Source: Enterococcus faecium
GTDB taxonomy: Bacteria > Bacillota > Bacilli > Lactobacillales > Enterococcaceae
Reading direction: 5' to 3'
Length of the DNA stretch: 64,000 bases
Assembly: GCF_029023785.1 (NCBI RefSeq)
Contig: NZ_CP118955.1
Location: 1,610,501 to 1,674,500 of the forward strand
Both the position numbers and the translations under genes were made by a program. The first letter of the stretch is position 1; every line of letters begins with the position of its first letter. Below the pieces are notes generated by a model, which was given only the letters and a program-made list of their open reading frames with translations, was not told where the DNA came from and ran no database searches. Positions 52,393 through 62,012 of this stretch are shown one piece after another.

Positions 52393-54333
52393 TTACATTT
52401 CGCTTAATAATTGGTGAACTGCTGTTTTATCTGGCGCTTCCATCAGTGCTTGACGGAAGTCATCATCCATCAATTTACGTGATAGACGTTGCAGTATTTT
52501 CAAGTGCATATCACCTTGGCTGTTTTCAGGTACAGCAATCATAAAGATCATATGTGCAGGTTTTCCATCTAAAGAATGCCAATCTACCCCAGATTGACTT
52601 CTGGCAAATGCCACTGTTGGTTTAAGAACATAAGCTGATTTTCCATGTGGAATAGCAATCCCCATACCGATTCCCGTTGTACTTTCATGTTCTCTATCAT
52701 AGATGACTTCTTTAAATCTGGTTTTATCTGTGATCGCCGCTGTTTTTTCTAAACGTTGGACTAAATCTTCGATTACTCCGTCTTTTGTTGTTGCTGTTTC
52801 ACCTAAAACGATTGCTTCATCTGACATAATATCCGTGATAGAATCAAAAGTTTCAGTTTTCGTATAAACATCACTTGTTTCAGTCTCTGATAGATCTGCT
52901 ACTGTCACACCATTTGCTGCAGCAACCGCAGTTTGTTGTAATGTCGGTTTAAGGATTCTTAACATTAGCACGGTTACAGCAATACCAGCAATCACTGCTA
53001 CAAAAAACATGGCTACGTGATCCACTGCTCCTAAAACCGCTACGATCGGACCGCCATGAGCTACATGATCTGTCACTCCTGAAAGCATCGCGATCACACT
53101 TCCTGTCATTGCCCCGATTACAATGCTTGGAATCACCCGTAGTGGATCTGTTGAAGCAAACGGAATAGCGCCTTCTGTAATCCCAAACAGTCCCATTGCT
53201 AAGGACGCCTTACCAGCTTCTCGTTCTGTTTTCGTAAATTTGGTTTTTAAAATCAATGATGCCAGCCCCAATGCTAATGGAGGGATACAGATAGCTACAG
53301 CAATTGGCCCCATAATGGAATAATTGCCTTCTGCAATCAAGCCAGATCCGAACAAAAAGGCTACTTTATTGAACGGCCCCCCCATATCAAAAGCAATCAT
53401 CGCTCCTAAGATCATAGCTAGAACAATTTCGCTTCCTCCTTGCATCCCTGCTAAAAAGTGAGTCAATGAACTAAATAGAAGAGCTACTGGTTCTCCAATA
53501 ACATAGATAAACACAAAACCAACTGCCAATGATCCTAAAATTGGGATAACAATAATTGGCATGATCGATTGTAAAGCTTTCGGTACTCGCACTTTCTTGA
53601 TTCCTAAAGCAATGAATCCTGCTAAAAATCCAGTGATGATCCCGCCTAAGAATCCCGCATTCGCATCACTACCATATAATGCTCCGTTTGCCGCTAACAT
53701 CCCACCAACAAATCCAGGAACAAGTCCTGGACGATCTGCAATACTTTGCGCAATAAATGCAGATAGAATTGGAACCATCAACCCCATAGCGATACTTCCG
53801 ATACTATTCATCGTTGCCCAAATCGTTCCTTCTGGTATCTTGATCCCTTCAGGTGTAGCTGTTCCTCCTAATGTTAAAGAAATCGCGATCAATAACCCTC
53901 CTGTAACTACGAAAGGTACCATGTACGAAACGCCATTCATCAAACTCTTATAGATTTTTTTACCTAAATTTTCTGATTCACTTTTATTTTCGGAAGAAAT
54001 AATTGCCTCCGTACTTTTATAGACTGGCGCTTTTCCTGCTAAAATATCTCTCACCAACTCATCTGCATGGTGGATTCCTTCTTGCACACCTACGGTTATC
54101 AAAGGTTTACCGCCGAATCGTGATTTATCTATTTTAGTATCTGCTGCGATGATTACACCAGCTGCTTCTTCGATATCTCTTGCAGTCAATTCATTTTCAA
54201 TACCGATGGAACCATGTGTTTCGACTTTTACCTCGGCGCCAACTGCTTTCCCCGCTTTCTCTAAGTTTTCTGCTGCCATGTATGTATGGGCAATACCAAC
54301 TGGACAGGATGTGATTGCAATAATTTTTTTCAT
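52393..54333 (-). CDS. PTS fructose-family enzyme IIBCA
   Basis: 646-residue fusion in the order IIB-IIC-IIA. IIB (1-100) has the phosphocysteine in AITSCPVGIAHTYMAAENLE-type motif (Cys10). IIC (about 130-460) has ten membrane helices with GGPFNKVAFLFGSGL and ITEGAIPFASTDPLRV. IIA (about 500-646) has its histidine in GIAIPHGKSAYV. It imports fructose or a related sugar such as a mannosyl compound. No 1-phosphofructokinase lies beside it, so the substrate may not be fructose. It heads a two-gene unit with the PRD regulator. Confidence 0.9.
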   Translation of the reverse strand: MKKIIAITSCPVGIAHTYMAAENLEKAGKAVGAEVKVETHGSIGIENELTARDIEEAAGVIIAADTKIDKSRFGGKPLITVGVQEGIHHADELVRDILAGKAPVYKSTEAIISSENKSESENLGKKIYKSLMNGVSYMVPFVVTGGLLIAISLTLGGTATPEGIKIPEGTIWATMNSIGSIAMGLMVPILSAFIAQSIADRPGLVPGFVGGMLAANGALYGSDANAGFLGGIITGFLAGFIALGIKKVRVPKALQSIMPIIVIPILGSLAVGFVFIYVIGEPVALLFSSLTHFLAGMQGGSEIVLAMILGAMIAFDMGGPFNKVAFLFGSGLIAEGNYSIMGPIAVAICIPPLALGLASLILKTKFTKTEREAGKASLAMGLFGITEGAIPFASTDPLRVIPSIVIGAMTGSVIAMLSGVTDHVAHGGPIVAVLGAVDHVAMFFVAVIAGIAVTVLMLRILKPTLQQTAVAAANGVTVADLSETETSDVYTKTETFDSITDIMSDEAIVLGETATTKDGVIEDLVQRLEKTAAITDKTRFKEVIYDREHESTTGIGMGIAIPHGKSAYVLKPTVAFARSQSGVDWHSLDGKPAHMIFMIAVPENSQGDMHLKILQRLSRKLMDDDFRQALMEAPDKTAVHQLLSEM

Positions 54334-54566
54334 TTTCCTACCGCCTTTCTACATTTATAGTATATAAAAACGGTTTCTTTTTATTAAGCACAAAATGATT
54401 CCGTAATAACTGAAATTCTTGGAATAAATAGAAATTTCGCTAAAAAAATTGATATACGATTTATTATGTTGAATAAAATAATATTGGAAAATCTTACATT
54501 TCTGTACTTCTGCTTACGTACATCTAAATTATTATCTACATTAACAATTTCCGTAATTAATTATAA

Positions 54567-54606
54567 AAAGCTTATTCCATTTAATTTCATTCTGGAATAA
54601 GCTTCT
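54567..54606 (-). terminator. Terminator of the nine-gene SFCGS/DUF4310/Dga operon
   Basis: AAGCTTATTCCA / TGGAATAAGCTT with a 13-base loop; on the minus strand TTTTTAT follows. 15-50 bases past the aldolase stop. Confidence 0.88.
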
Positions 54607-54620
54607 TATTTTCTAATGAG

Positions 54621-55361
54621 TTAGTGAATAATTTTTTTTACCATGCTTAATAGTATCTTTACGTCTCCTATACGCGTATCTCCTGTTTCTTTATCTATAA
54701 TTGAACTATAAACATGAGGAATCACTTTTTTTACACCTGCATCGATTGCAATTTTCAGAATTTCTTCAAAGTTTGAAAGATCAATTCCTCCTGTTGGCTC
54801 TAAATAGAATTCATATTTTGCGCAAGCTTCCGCAACTGCTTTAAATTCTTCCCTATGTGCTAAGCCTTTCATCGGGAAATACTTGATTGAAGTACCTCCC
54901 ATGTCTTGCAGCATTTGAATGGCAGTTTCAATAGGCACTTCAGCTGCTGGCGCTTGTGAACTTAACGGACCTGTAGCAATATTGACATAGCCGATCTTAC
55001 CTGTTGGTGAAACCAATCCATTGATGACTGTATCATTTTGGCCCAATAAAGCACGAGAAGTCCCCACGCCAGTAAATACTTGATTGACATGTTGTGGTTG
55101 TAAAACCCCAGATAAACGCGAAACTATCTGACTTTGGTTTGGATCTCCAGCGCCTAATCCAACTGACAACGCATTATTGGTTGCGTCTTGGTACCTTTTC
55201 ATATCTTCGATTGCTGCTTCATCGCTAGCATAATTTTTCGATAGCACACCTAGCACGACATGCCCTTCCGCTGCTTCATAGCATGCTTTTGCATTTTCAA
55301 CTGAATGAGCTAATACATTTAAACATACACGATTTTTATAATAATTTGGGATAACTGACAA
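54621..55361 (-). CDS. dgaF: DgaF-like 2-keto-3-deoxy-6-phosphogluconate aldolase
   Basis: 246 residues of the KDGP aldolase family found in the glucosaminate (dga) pathway of Salmonella. It cleaves KDGP to pyruvate and glyceraldehyde 3-phosphate. The Schiff-base lysine is probably in GGTSIKYFPMKGL, and FYLEPTGGIDLSNFEEIL closes the barrel. TTG 55361 is the start, with GGAGGC seven bases upstream. Last gene of the operon, 12 bases after dgaE. Homologues sit in the same order in E. faecalis (as I recall, EF0829-EF0839). Confidence 0.85.
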   Translation of the reverse strand: MSVIPNYYKNRVCLNVLAHSVENAKACYEAAEGHVVLGVLSKNYASDEAAIEDMKRYQDATNNALSVGLGAGDPNQSQIVSRLSGVLQPQHVNQVFTGVGTSRALLGQNDTVINGLVSPTGKIGYVNIATGPLSSQAPAAEVPIETAIQMLQDMGGTSIKYFPMKGLAHREEFKAVAEACAKYEFYLEPTGGIDLSNFEEILKIAIDAGVKKVIPHVYSSIIDKETGDTRIGDVKILLSMVKKIIH

Positions 55362-55373
55362 TTTAAAAGCCTC

Positions 55374-56465
55374 CTACATGATTTCTCTCAATCTTTTTAT
55401 AATTTTTTCCATTTCGTTTTGGCTGACGGAACGAATGTCGAACTCAATGATTCCGTTATTTGCTTGATATTCTCGGGTGTAGACTGCTGGATTTCGTGCT
55501 TTTAATTCCTGAATGACTTCTTTCGCACTTTTATCGCCATTAATCGTTACACTTGCTCGATAAATATCTCTGCCGGCACCATCTTGAACTATTTTCGCTG
55601 AAAGGTCAGGAAGTTGATTGATTGCGTTAACAAAAGGCGCTAATCGTTGCTTCATGGAGTCACCGGATTCGCTCCCATTTTTTAAATAATCTTCTAGTGC
55701 CTGGGTAAAGCCTAAAATATTATCTTTACCGATTTTCATTGCTCGGCCAATACCTTTAGACTGTAGCCGAATCCATTGAATATACTTCTTTTTTCCTATG
55801 ACCAGTCCGGCACTCGGACCTTCGATTGCTTTTGCACCAGAGTAAATCACTAAGTCAACGCCCATTTCGCTATATTTGAATAAATCTTCTTCCGCAGCTG
55901 CATCAACGATCAATGGCAAACGATGAGCTTTGGCAACTTCTACCATTTCTGCCACCGTCAGCATACTTTTCTGAACTGCATGATGACTTTTAATATATAG
56001 AAGCGCAGCAGTTTTTTCCGTAATCATCATGGAAACATGTTCCGGTGTACACATATTTGCATAGCCAGCTTCTATGACTTTTCCTCCACCTTGAGCAACC
56101 ATTACTTCAACCGGTGTCCCATAATCTACATTATGTCCCTTAGGTATGATGATTTCCCGTCTAGCGATTTTTTCTGTATAGGGATGATAGACATGGTACA
56201 TGTCGCCTTGTCCGATTAAAGCAGCAACAGATTGAGCAATCCCTGCTGAAGCAGAAGAAACGATTTGCGCATCTTCCACTTTCAGTAATTGAGAAAGATA
56301 AGCGCCGGTTTTGATGGCAAGATCACTCATCTCAAAAAAATGCTCGCCTCCAAATCGTTGTGCTGCTAGGACACTTTCAGATACCTTAGAAACCCCTAGG
56401 ATCGTCATTTTTCCCGATGCATTAATGACTTCTTTTAAATCAAACTTTCCATAGCTAATTGTCAT
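55374..56465 (-). CDS. dgaE: DgaE-like PLP-dependent amino-sugar-acid ammonia-lyase
   Basis: About 363 residues, fold type I PLP enzyme of the SelA-like/DgaE group. DgaE converts 2-amino-2-deoxygluconate 6-phosphate to KDGP plus ammonia. The PLP lysine is in IYSGAKAIEGPSAGLV, and IVSSASAGIAQSVAALIGQG and LIVDAAAEEDL shape the cofactor site. The ATG at 56465 has GGAGGCG upstream; it overlaps the amidohydrolase end by 11 bases, so translation is coupled. Substrate could be a stereoisomer of glucosaminate. Confidence 0.85.
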   Translation of the reverse strand: MTISYGKFDLKEVINASGKMTILGVSKVSESVLAAQRFGGEHFFEMSDLAIKTGAYLSQLLKVEDAQIVSSASAGIAQSVAALIGQGDMYHVYHPYTEKIARREIIIPKGHNVDYGTPVEVMVAQGGGKVIEAGYANMCTPEHVSMMITEKTAALLYIKSHHAVQKSMLTVAEMVEVAKAHRLPLIVDAAAEEDLFKYSEMGVDLVIYSGAKAIEGPSAGLVIGKKKYIQWIRLQSKGIGRAMKIGKDNILGFTQALEDYLKNGSESGDSMKQRLAPFVNAINQLPDLSAKIVQDGAGRDIYRASVTINGDKSAKEVIQELKARNPAVYTREYQANNGIIEFDIRSVSQNEMEKIIKRLREIM

Positions 56466-57561
56466 ATATGACGCCTCCAATAATTGTTTTAATCGGTAAA
56501 ATTTGTTCTTTAGCTATACGTGTAAATCCGTTGGAATCTTTCAATTCCTTTTCATTTTCAACAATCTCAAATATCGTCAAATCTGCATCATAATTGACAG
56601 CTAACTGGCCCTTATTCTTCAAATGAAAATTCCGTGCAGGAACTGCTGTAACTTTTTCAATGATTTCTTCCCAAGAATAGCCGACTACCCTCAATTTTTC
56701 TAAAGTAGTTGCTAGATCAAAAACTGGGCCATTTGTACGATTGCGGATGTAGATATCCGTACTAATAGAGGTAGCTTTCATTCCTGCTTTTAGTGCGGTT
56801 TCTGCCACATGGAAATTAAAGCTATCCGTCCCATGTCCAATATCAAAGACAACACCATTATTGTAAGCATCCCAGACAAAGTTTTTAATTTGATCTGTCT
56901 TTGGATCTAAAATACCGTTTGGTTTTCCATTAAAACAATGGGTCAATACATCGCCTCTTTCCATTCTTGACAATACTTCTTCTAACTCAGGAGGTGCAGA
57001 ACCGATATGAACCATCAATGGCAGATCATTGTTTTCTGACTGGATTTTTTTAGCTAATTCTAATGGCTTAATGCCATTTTCACCAACAACTGTCTTACTC
57101 ATTCTCGCTTTGATCCCGACAATAAATTCCGGCAGTTCTGCTAACGCAGTACTTACTAGATCTTCTTGAATCTTTGTTAGATCAGCAAGTTCATCTTGTT
57201 TGACAATGCCCCATTTAGAGATATTCATTAGCGCATACACATTTGTCTTGACCGATTTCGTCAATTGATAAAATTCACGGATGTTTTCTGCTCCCGTAGT
57301 TCCAGCATCAATGACCGTCGTCACACCTTTTTCGACCCCTATCTGATCAGGATAGTCATAATAAAGACTCATCTTTTCATAGCAGTGGACATGATCATCG
57401 ATCCACCCAGCGGATAAATAATACTTTCCCTCCAAGTCAACTACTTCTTGCGCCGGCTGATTTATTTCTGCTGCAACTGCTTTAATCATGCCTTTTTCTA
57501 TAGCGACCTCTATTTTAGATCCATCAACCAACCTTCCATTTTTAATCAAAGTATCAAACAT
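56455..57561 (-). CDS. Amidohydrolase-superfamily metallo-deacetylase
   Basis: 368 residues, TIM-barrel metal hydrolase. Metal ligands visible: HxH in GWIDDHVHCYEK, the probably carboxylated lysine in FIVGIKARMSK, histidines in LMVHIGSAPP and LTHCFNGKPNG, and the aspartate in SISTDIYIRN. The family is named after E. faecalis EF0837 and Aeromonas AHA_3915. In this operon it likely removes an acyl or carbamoyl group from the amino-sugar acid before DgaE acts (inference). Dihydroorotase is excluded by context. It lies between DUF4310 and dgaE. Confidence 0.85.
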   Translation of the reverse strand: MFDTLIKNGRLVDGSKIEVAIEKGMIKAVAAEINQPAQEVVDLEGKYYLSAGWIDDHVHCYEKMSLYYDYPDQIGVEKGVTTVIDAGTTGAENIREFYQLTKSVKTNVYALMNISKWGIVKQDELADLTKIQEDLVSTALAELPEFIVGIKARMSKTVVGENGIKPLELAKKIQSENNDLPLMVHIGSAPPELEEVLSRMERGDVLTHCFNGKPNGILDPKTDQIKNFVWDAYNNGVVFDIGHGTDSFNFHVAETALKAGMKATSISTDIYIRNRTNGPVFDLATTLEKLRVVGYSWEEIIEKVTAVPARNFHLKNKGQLAVNYDADLTIFEIVENEKELKDSNGFTRIAKEQILPIKTIIGGVIYDN

Positions 57562-57579
57562 TTAATGACCCTCTTTCTA

Positions 57580-58257
57580 TTAATTTACTGCCGGGAAGAT
57601 TGCTCCTAAAATCATTGCTCCTAAAATAGCACCTCCAGCAATTGGTTTTTTCCAAGCATAGAATCCTAGTGCTCCTAATGTAGCGCCAATGCCGATTGGA
57701 ATAGATGCTGCACACGCGCTTAATATAATTAATGGACCCAAAAAACGTCCAGATGAATTTCCTGCCCCCATCATGACGTCAGCACCAAAAGTGGAATTTG
57801 ATTGATTGATCGTAAATTTACGAATCAAGACAATGATGCCACCAACAATCAAACCTAGAACCAAACCAGTCAATAAAGAGAGTGCAAAATTATCGATTGG
57901 TGCCGCTATTTTCATACTTAAGAGAATTGCTGGTACCCCAATTCCGATCCCAGTTAGGATCGAACCGCCTAAGTCCAAGATCCCAACTAAAGAGCCTTCT
58001 AAAATTCTGGCAAATAAGAAACTAGCACCAAACGCTGCCGCTGCGCCATAGGATCCGCCATCCAGCCCGGCTTTTAACATCGCCACGATCGAAACTTCAT
58101 TGAATGCACCCACACCATACATCACATACATGTGTGTTCCTGCAAATACAGCAGCGGACATAATTCCTACGATTAGCGGAAAAGACCAGTCTGCAAACCA
58201 AAAGCTCTTTTGCCGCTTTGCTTCTAATACTTTTGCTTGTTCTTCTGTTGTCTCCAT
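57580..58257 (-). CDS. DUF4310 membrane protein
   Basis: 225 residues with about six transmembrane helices after a charged 20-residue N-terminus. Glycine-rich helices such as LDLGGSILTGIGIGVPAILL and IPIGIGATLGALGFYAW suggest a permease-type packing. I recognise it as DUF4310 (family of E. faecalis EF0833 type), known only in this gene cluster. With DUF4311 it probably forms the membrane part of a transporter. It starts 10 bases after DUF4311. Confidence 0.82.
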   Translation of the reverse strand: METTEEQAKVLEAKRQKSFWFADWSFPLIVGIMSAAVFAGTHMYVMYGVGAFNEVSIVAMLKAGLDGGSYGAAAAFGASFLFARILEGSLVGILDLGGSILTGIGIGVPAILLSMKIAAPIDNFALSLLTGLVLGLIVGGIIVLIRKFTINQSNSTFGADVMMGAGNSSGRFLGPLIILSACAASIPIGIGATLGALGFYAWKKPIAGGAILGAMILGAIFPAVN

Positions 58258-58267
58258 GATTCTCCTC

Positions 58268-59047
58268 CTATTTCACACTAAAGATGTTGTGCAAGTTATC
58301 AAGCCAATTAGGCACTTGAAGCTGGAAGCTCTTGATCATTTCCATATCAAATCCACGGAAAAATCCACTGAAAATAAATAATAAAACAATAGCGATCATC
58401 ATGCTCTTCGTGACGCGATTCCAACCGCTCTCATCGACGCCTTTACCAATCAAGATTCCTAGAACAACACCAGGTACCGCATTTCCCATAATCAATTGCG
58501 CGATACCACCAAAAAGAGTGCCCCAAAAACCAGTTCGTTTCCCTGCGTCTAAAGCTGCCAACCAAAAAATAACTGGCATTACTGTATTGATCAGAATCGT
58601 CGCTGCTGGTACCAAAACGGAAACCGCCGTCACTTGTAACGCCTCTGGAATTGCTGCAGCTGTTGTGTTTAAGAAGGCTACCACCACTGCCCCGATAACC
58701 GCTCCAATGATCCCCATTTTTTTCGGATCATGCATGGTCTGGGTGACATCTTTGTTTTTTGCTAGAAGTGCTGCCGCTGCCCAATTGGGAATGATTCGAT
58801 GCGTCACATCTTGTGTGAATGCACCAGCACCAACTGAAGAAGCCCATGCATTAAAGAAAAAGCCTAAACCAAATGAAAAATGAGAAGCTGGATCACCCAT
58901 GCAGGCATTCATTTCGCCTAATGTTCTAAAAGCTCCTAAACCTTGTGTATTAGGTGCATGAAACATTCGAGCTGCCCCGACAGATGCTGCAAAACCAAGT
59001 AATCCCCCGATAATGACCGATTTGACTAGAATGATTACGAAATCCAC
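58268..59047 (-). CDS. DUF4311 membrane protein
   Basis: 259 residues, about six to seven helices. Conserved-looking soluble stretches between helices (MFHAPNTQGLGAFRTLGEM, CMGDPASHFSFGLGFFFNAW) include histidines that could bind substrate or phosphate. DUF4311 occurs with DUF4310, DUF4312 and SFCGS proteins. No sequence likeness to known EIIC or EIID proteins is visible to me. Member of the operon, 28 bases after DUF4312. Confidence 0.82.
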   Translation of the reverse strand: MDFVIILVKSVIIGGLLGFAASVGAARMFHAPNTQGLGAFRTLGEMNACMGDPASHFSFGLGFFFNAWASSVGAGAFTQDVTHRIIPNWAAAALLAKNKDVTQTMHDPKKMGIIGAVIGAVVVAFLNTTAAAIPEALQVTAVSVLVPAATILINTVMPVIFWLAALDAGKRTGFWGTLFGGIAQLIMGNAVPGVVLGILIGKGVDESGWNRVTKSMMIAIVLLFIFSGFFRGFDMEMIKSFQLQVPNWLDNLHNIFSVK

Positions 59048-59075
59048 GTTATTCTTTCCCCCTTATGATTCAAAA

Positions 59076-59426
59076 TTAGATTTTTTTAGTTACAAATGGA
59101 ATGGCAATCCCATTTGGATCTTCAATCATTTGCTGGCTGAACGATATGTCTGCCAATTTTATTTCTGTTACAGCCACAGTAACAGAGAGTTCGACTTCAT
59201 AGCTAATACGTTGCCGTGGGAAGAAGAAAAATAGAAAGCGTTCTGTGTATTTGTTTTCGACCGCCTTTAAAATATCCACATTGACTGGTTCGATTCGCAA
59301 TAATACGTTTGATTGTTCCATTATTTTGTTTTGAATTTCTGCTAACGCTGATGCAAAAGCATGTTGCTTTGTTTCCCCTTTACCGGAGACGATAACTTTT
59401 TGCTGAATTGTCTTTTGAACGCTCAT
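59076..59426 (-). CDS. DUF4312 protein
   Basis: 116 residues, probably soluble or membrane-peripheral. It has alternating beta strands (VIVSGKGETKQHAFASALAE, YEVELSVTVAVTEIKLAD) and a hydrophobic FLFFFFPRQR patch near residue 68 that could touch the membrane. I know the family only from this cluster; no function is described to my knowledge. Spacing to SFCGS is 15 bases. Confidence 0.78.
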   Translation of the reverse strand: MSVQKTIQQKVIVSGKGETKQHAFASALAEIQNKIMEQSNVLLRIEPVNVDILKAVENKYTERFLFFFFPRQRISYEVELSVTVAVTEIKLADISFSQQMIEDPNGIAIPFVTKKI

Positions 59427-59441
59427 TTCATGTCCCTCTTT

Positions 59442-59798
59442 CTATTTTCCATGCTTTTTGATAAATTCTTCTGTCAGACGTTTCCCTAATTCCTCTTGAT
59501 CCATAAAGCCGAAACCTAGAACAGTTTTGCCATCCTTGATAGCTGTGATCCCTTCTTCAATCGAACGCATACCATGTCGTTCTGGATAGCCATATTTTGT
59601 TGCTGCTGTTAATGCACCTGCACCACCACTACCACAAAAAGAGATACCCATATCTGCATGCTCTTGTTGCATCACATCGCCCAAACGCATATCTGCCCCC
59701 ATTCCTGGTACGACAACTGCTTTTCCACCAGCTGCTTCTACCCCTTTGGCCACATTTTGTCCTTTACCCATACGGTCTGCAATAACTACTTTAATCAT
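59442..59798 (-). CDS. Glycine-rich SFCGS-family protein
   Basis: 118 residues, cytosolic. The family hallmark GISFCGSGGAGALTAATKYG (about 52-71) places one cysteine in a glycine loop, and VVIADRMGKGQNVAKGVEA and GMGADMRLGDVM precede it. The CGSG loop recalls the phosphocysteine loop of GatB-type EIIB (ACGSGVATS at 43670 in this window), though it is not at the N-terminus. A phosphocarrier role is a hypothesis only. First structural gene after the regulators. RBS AGGAGGAA. Confidence 0.82.
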   Translation of the reverse strand: MIKVVIADRMGKGQNVAKGVEAAGGKAVVVPGMGADMRLGDVMQQEHADMGISFCGSGGAGALTAATKYGYPERHGMRSIEEGITAIKDGKTVLGFGFMDQEELGKRLTEEFIKKHGK

Positions 59799-59817
59799 GA
59801 TTGTTTCCTCCTAAATA

Positions 59818-60150
59818 TTAATTATTTTTTGCTGTTTCAAAATGAATCGACAAAACATATATTTCATCATCGGTTAAATTACCGATACTTCTAACTATTT
59901 CATCAGAAATAGTTATGGCTTCTTTGGATACTTCTTTGAACAAATCCCGATCGACTACGGGAATCGTTTCCTTTCTTTGAGAACGTTTCAGCATCTCATT
60001 CAAGTGATTAATTAGAATGGTCCACTGCAACTCGGTTGGTACAATAGCATGTTCTACTAATCGCTCTTCAATTAGATCAATCACTTGTTTTAACTTTTCC
60101 CGATTTTGACTTTCCTCGATAATTTTTAAAGCCTCGTCTGACATTTTCAC
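59818..60150 (-). CDS. Stand-alone PRD-domain protein
   Basis: 110 residues, a single PTS-regulation domain without DNA-binding part. HLNEMLKRSQRKETIPVVDR and DDEIYVLSIHFETAKNN carry the helix pattern and a histidine that could be phosphorylated. The start is GTG 60150, overlapping the stop of the antiterminator gene (TAGTG) and served by AAGGAGCG; ATG 60144 is an alternative. It may modulate the neighbouring regulator or sense PTS flux in trans. Confidence 0.78.
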   Translation of the reverse strand: MKMSDEALKIIEESQNREKLKQVIDLIEERLVEHAIVPTELQWTILINHLNEMLKRSQRKETIPVVDRDLFKEVSKEAITISDEIVRSIGNLTDDEIYVLSIHFETAKNN

Positions 60151-62012
60151 TAACTTGACGCTCCTTCTTTTATATATGAGAATAATGCACTGATTTCTGA
60201 CTGATTGATTCCTAAATTATTTTCTGCAAAAACTGCTTCGATTTTTCCTACCAGTGTTCCTTTGTCTAAAATAATCTGGTCTGCTTGACGACCTTCTGCC
60301 ATATATTGTTGATCAAATGTGATACGATGAACCATTAAGAATACATGAAGCAAAAAAGCTTCTCGATATTCTTGGATCAATTCTGCTTCCAAAATGACAA
60401 GTAAACGTTCATAAATCGTATAAGCTTTCAAAATCAATTCCTTGCTAAAGTCTTCTAAAGTATCTTTATTGATGGACGTTTCTCTAAGATTCAAGTTATG
60501 CCTTTCCTGCTGATTGGAAGAAGCAAGTATTTTTTTTATTATTTGTTGAATTTTTTTCAAGTCCTGTTCAGTGGGTAATGGATGGACTTTGATGAAAGGA
60601 CGATCGATGCCATTGATTGGAAAAATACTAATCACCAAATCAGGATCTTTGGTGGCAATCATTTCTTGCGCATTCAATACTGAAGCAAATGCTACGATAG
60701 TGATATTATTTAATTCTTCATTGATCTTTTGCTTGATCAGACTAGTCACACCCAACCCTGTTGAACAAATGTAGACGGCTCTAACGCTTCGTAGATCTTC
60801 TTCTCTTTCGTAGGAAACCAAAAAGTGTAAGGCAATATATGCCACGAAAGAATCATTGATCAGAATATTTTGTTCACTTATTTCTTGTCGAACTGCTTGC
60901 TTGATCGCATCAAATAATTCCGGGTATTTCTGCTTGATATCTTCTTTAAAAGGATTATATTCATTGACAAATTTTTTCTTTCTCGATAATCGCATGGATA
61001 AATGAGCATACAGATTCGTCAACAATTGTGGATCTTGATAAAAAGAATGGTTGATTGCTTTACTTACTTTATAAATCACATTCTCAACTAGTTTCATGAC
61101 GTCTTGCTGGTGAATCGTGTCGAATGTATCACTATAGATATAATGATATTCATCCTCGAACAGTGGCAACTGATAATAATCAAAGACCTGCTGCATGACG
61201 CGATAAGAAAGATCGTTTTTGTCTAATTCTTGTTCAGCAACCAATTGATAACGACCAATCGTAGCCTCTTTGCGTAAGCGAACGGTAGCAATTGTCACTC
61301 GAATCAGAATATTTAGTAATTCCGCGTAATTCAGTTTCTCTAGATTTTCAAATTCCAGTAAGTGCCGCATTCGAATGATTACTTGATTAAATACCTCTTG
61401 GATAGGTGTAGCAGTAGCAGAATACATTTCAAAGTATTCAGTCTCACCGCCATTCAATAACAATGACATTAATTTATAAATGTCATAATCCGTGAACTCT
61501 TTTTGAAGAATCTCTTCAATCGTTAATCGAACTAGACGTTCTTCTCCTGTGATCCAAAAACCCTTTCGCGCCTGACGATTCAAGGTCAATCCTTCCTTAA
61601 GAAAATTATTTTCCAGCACATCTAAATCATTCATGATCGTATCTTTGCTGACATCTAATGCGTTGGCCATTTTCATTCCAGTAATAGCTTCTTTTGTTAC
61701 TAAAAGCATAATTAGTAAACGTTTGATTCGGAGACTTTGATCTGCAAATATTTCAAAACGATTAACATCCATCAATTCGCTTTTTAATTTGATTCGATCA
61801 GAGCTACTAATATTCATCCAAATTCCCTGACTACGTTTGCTATATAGGACTTGCTTCCGCTCATTCAGCCACTCTCTTATATCATCTAGATCGTATTTTA
61901 TCGTCCGAACACTAACATTTTCTTTTTCAGCCAACTTTTTGATTGTTACCGGTTCAGACATTTCCACCAAGTAAATCAAAAGCTGCCTTTCTCTTTTTGT
62001 TAGCTGCTGCAT
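60150..62012 (-). CDS. BglG/MtlR-type regulator of the SFCGS/Dga operon
   Basis: About 620 residues. Two helix-turn-helix domains (PVTIKKLAEKENVSVRTIKY, MANALDVSKDTIMNDLDVLE), two PRDs (about 180-390) and an EIIB-like domain with the cysteine in AVYICSTGLGVTSLIKQK. A short C-terminal helical domain replaces a full EIIA. Its presence shows the operon answers to PTS phosphorylation. ATG 62012 has AAGGAGAG upstream (the frame opens six bases earlier). It is the first gene after the promoter at 62130. Confidence 0.88.
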   Translation of the reverse strand: MQQLTKRERQLLIYLVEMSEPVTIKKLAEKENVSVRTIKYDLDDIREWLNERKQVLYSKRSQGIWMNISSSDRIKLKSELMDVNRFEIFADQSLRIKRLLIMLLVTKEAITGMKMANALDVSKDTIMNDLDVLENNFLKEGLTLNRQARKGFWITGEERLVRLTIEEILQKEFTDYDIYKLMSLLLNGGETEYFEMYSATATPIQEVFNQVIIRMRHLLEFENLEKLNYAELLNILIRVTIATVRLRKEATIGRYQLVAEQELDKNDLSYRVMQQVFDYYQLPLFEDEYHYIYSDTFDTIHQQDVMKLVENVIYKVSKAINHSFYQDPQLLTNLYAHLSMRLSRKKKFVNEYNPFKEDIKQKYPELFDAIKQAVRQEISEQNILINDSFVAYIALHFLVSYEREEDLRSVRAVYICSTGLGVTSLIKQKINEELNNITIVAFASVLNAQEMIATKDPDLVISIFPINGIDRPFIKVHPLPTEQDLKKIQQIIKKILASSNQQERHNLNLRETSINKDTLEDFSKELILKAYTIYERLLVILEAELIQEYREAFLLHVFLMVHRITFDQQYMAEGRQADQIILDKGTLVGKIEAVFAENNLGINQSEISALFSYIKEGASS

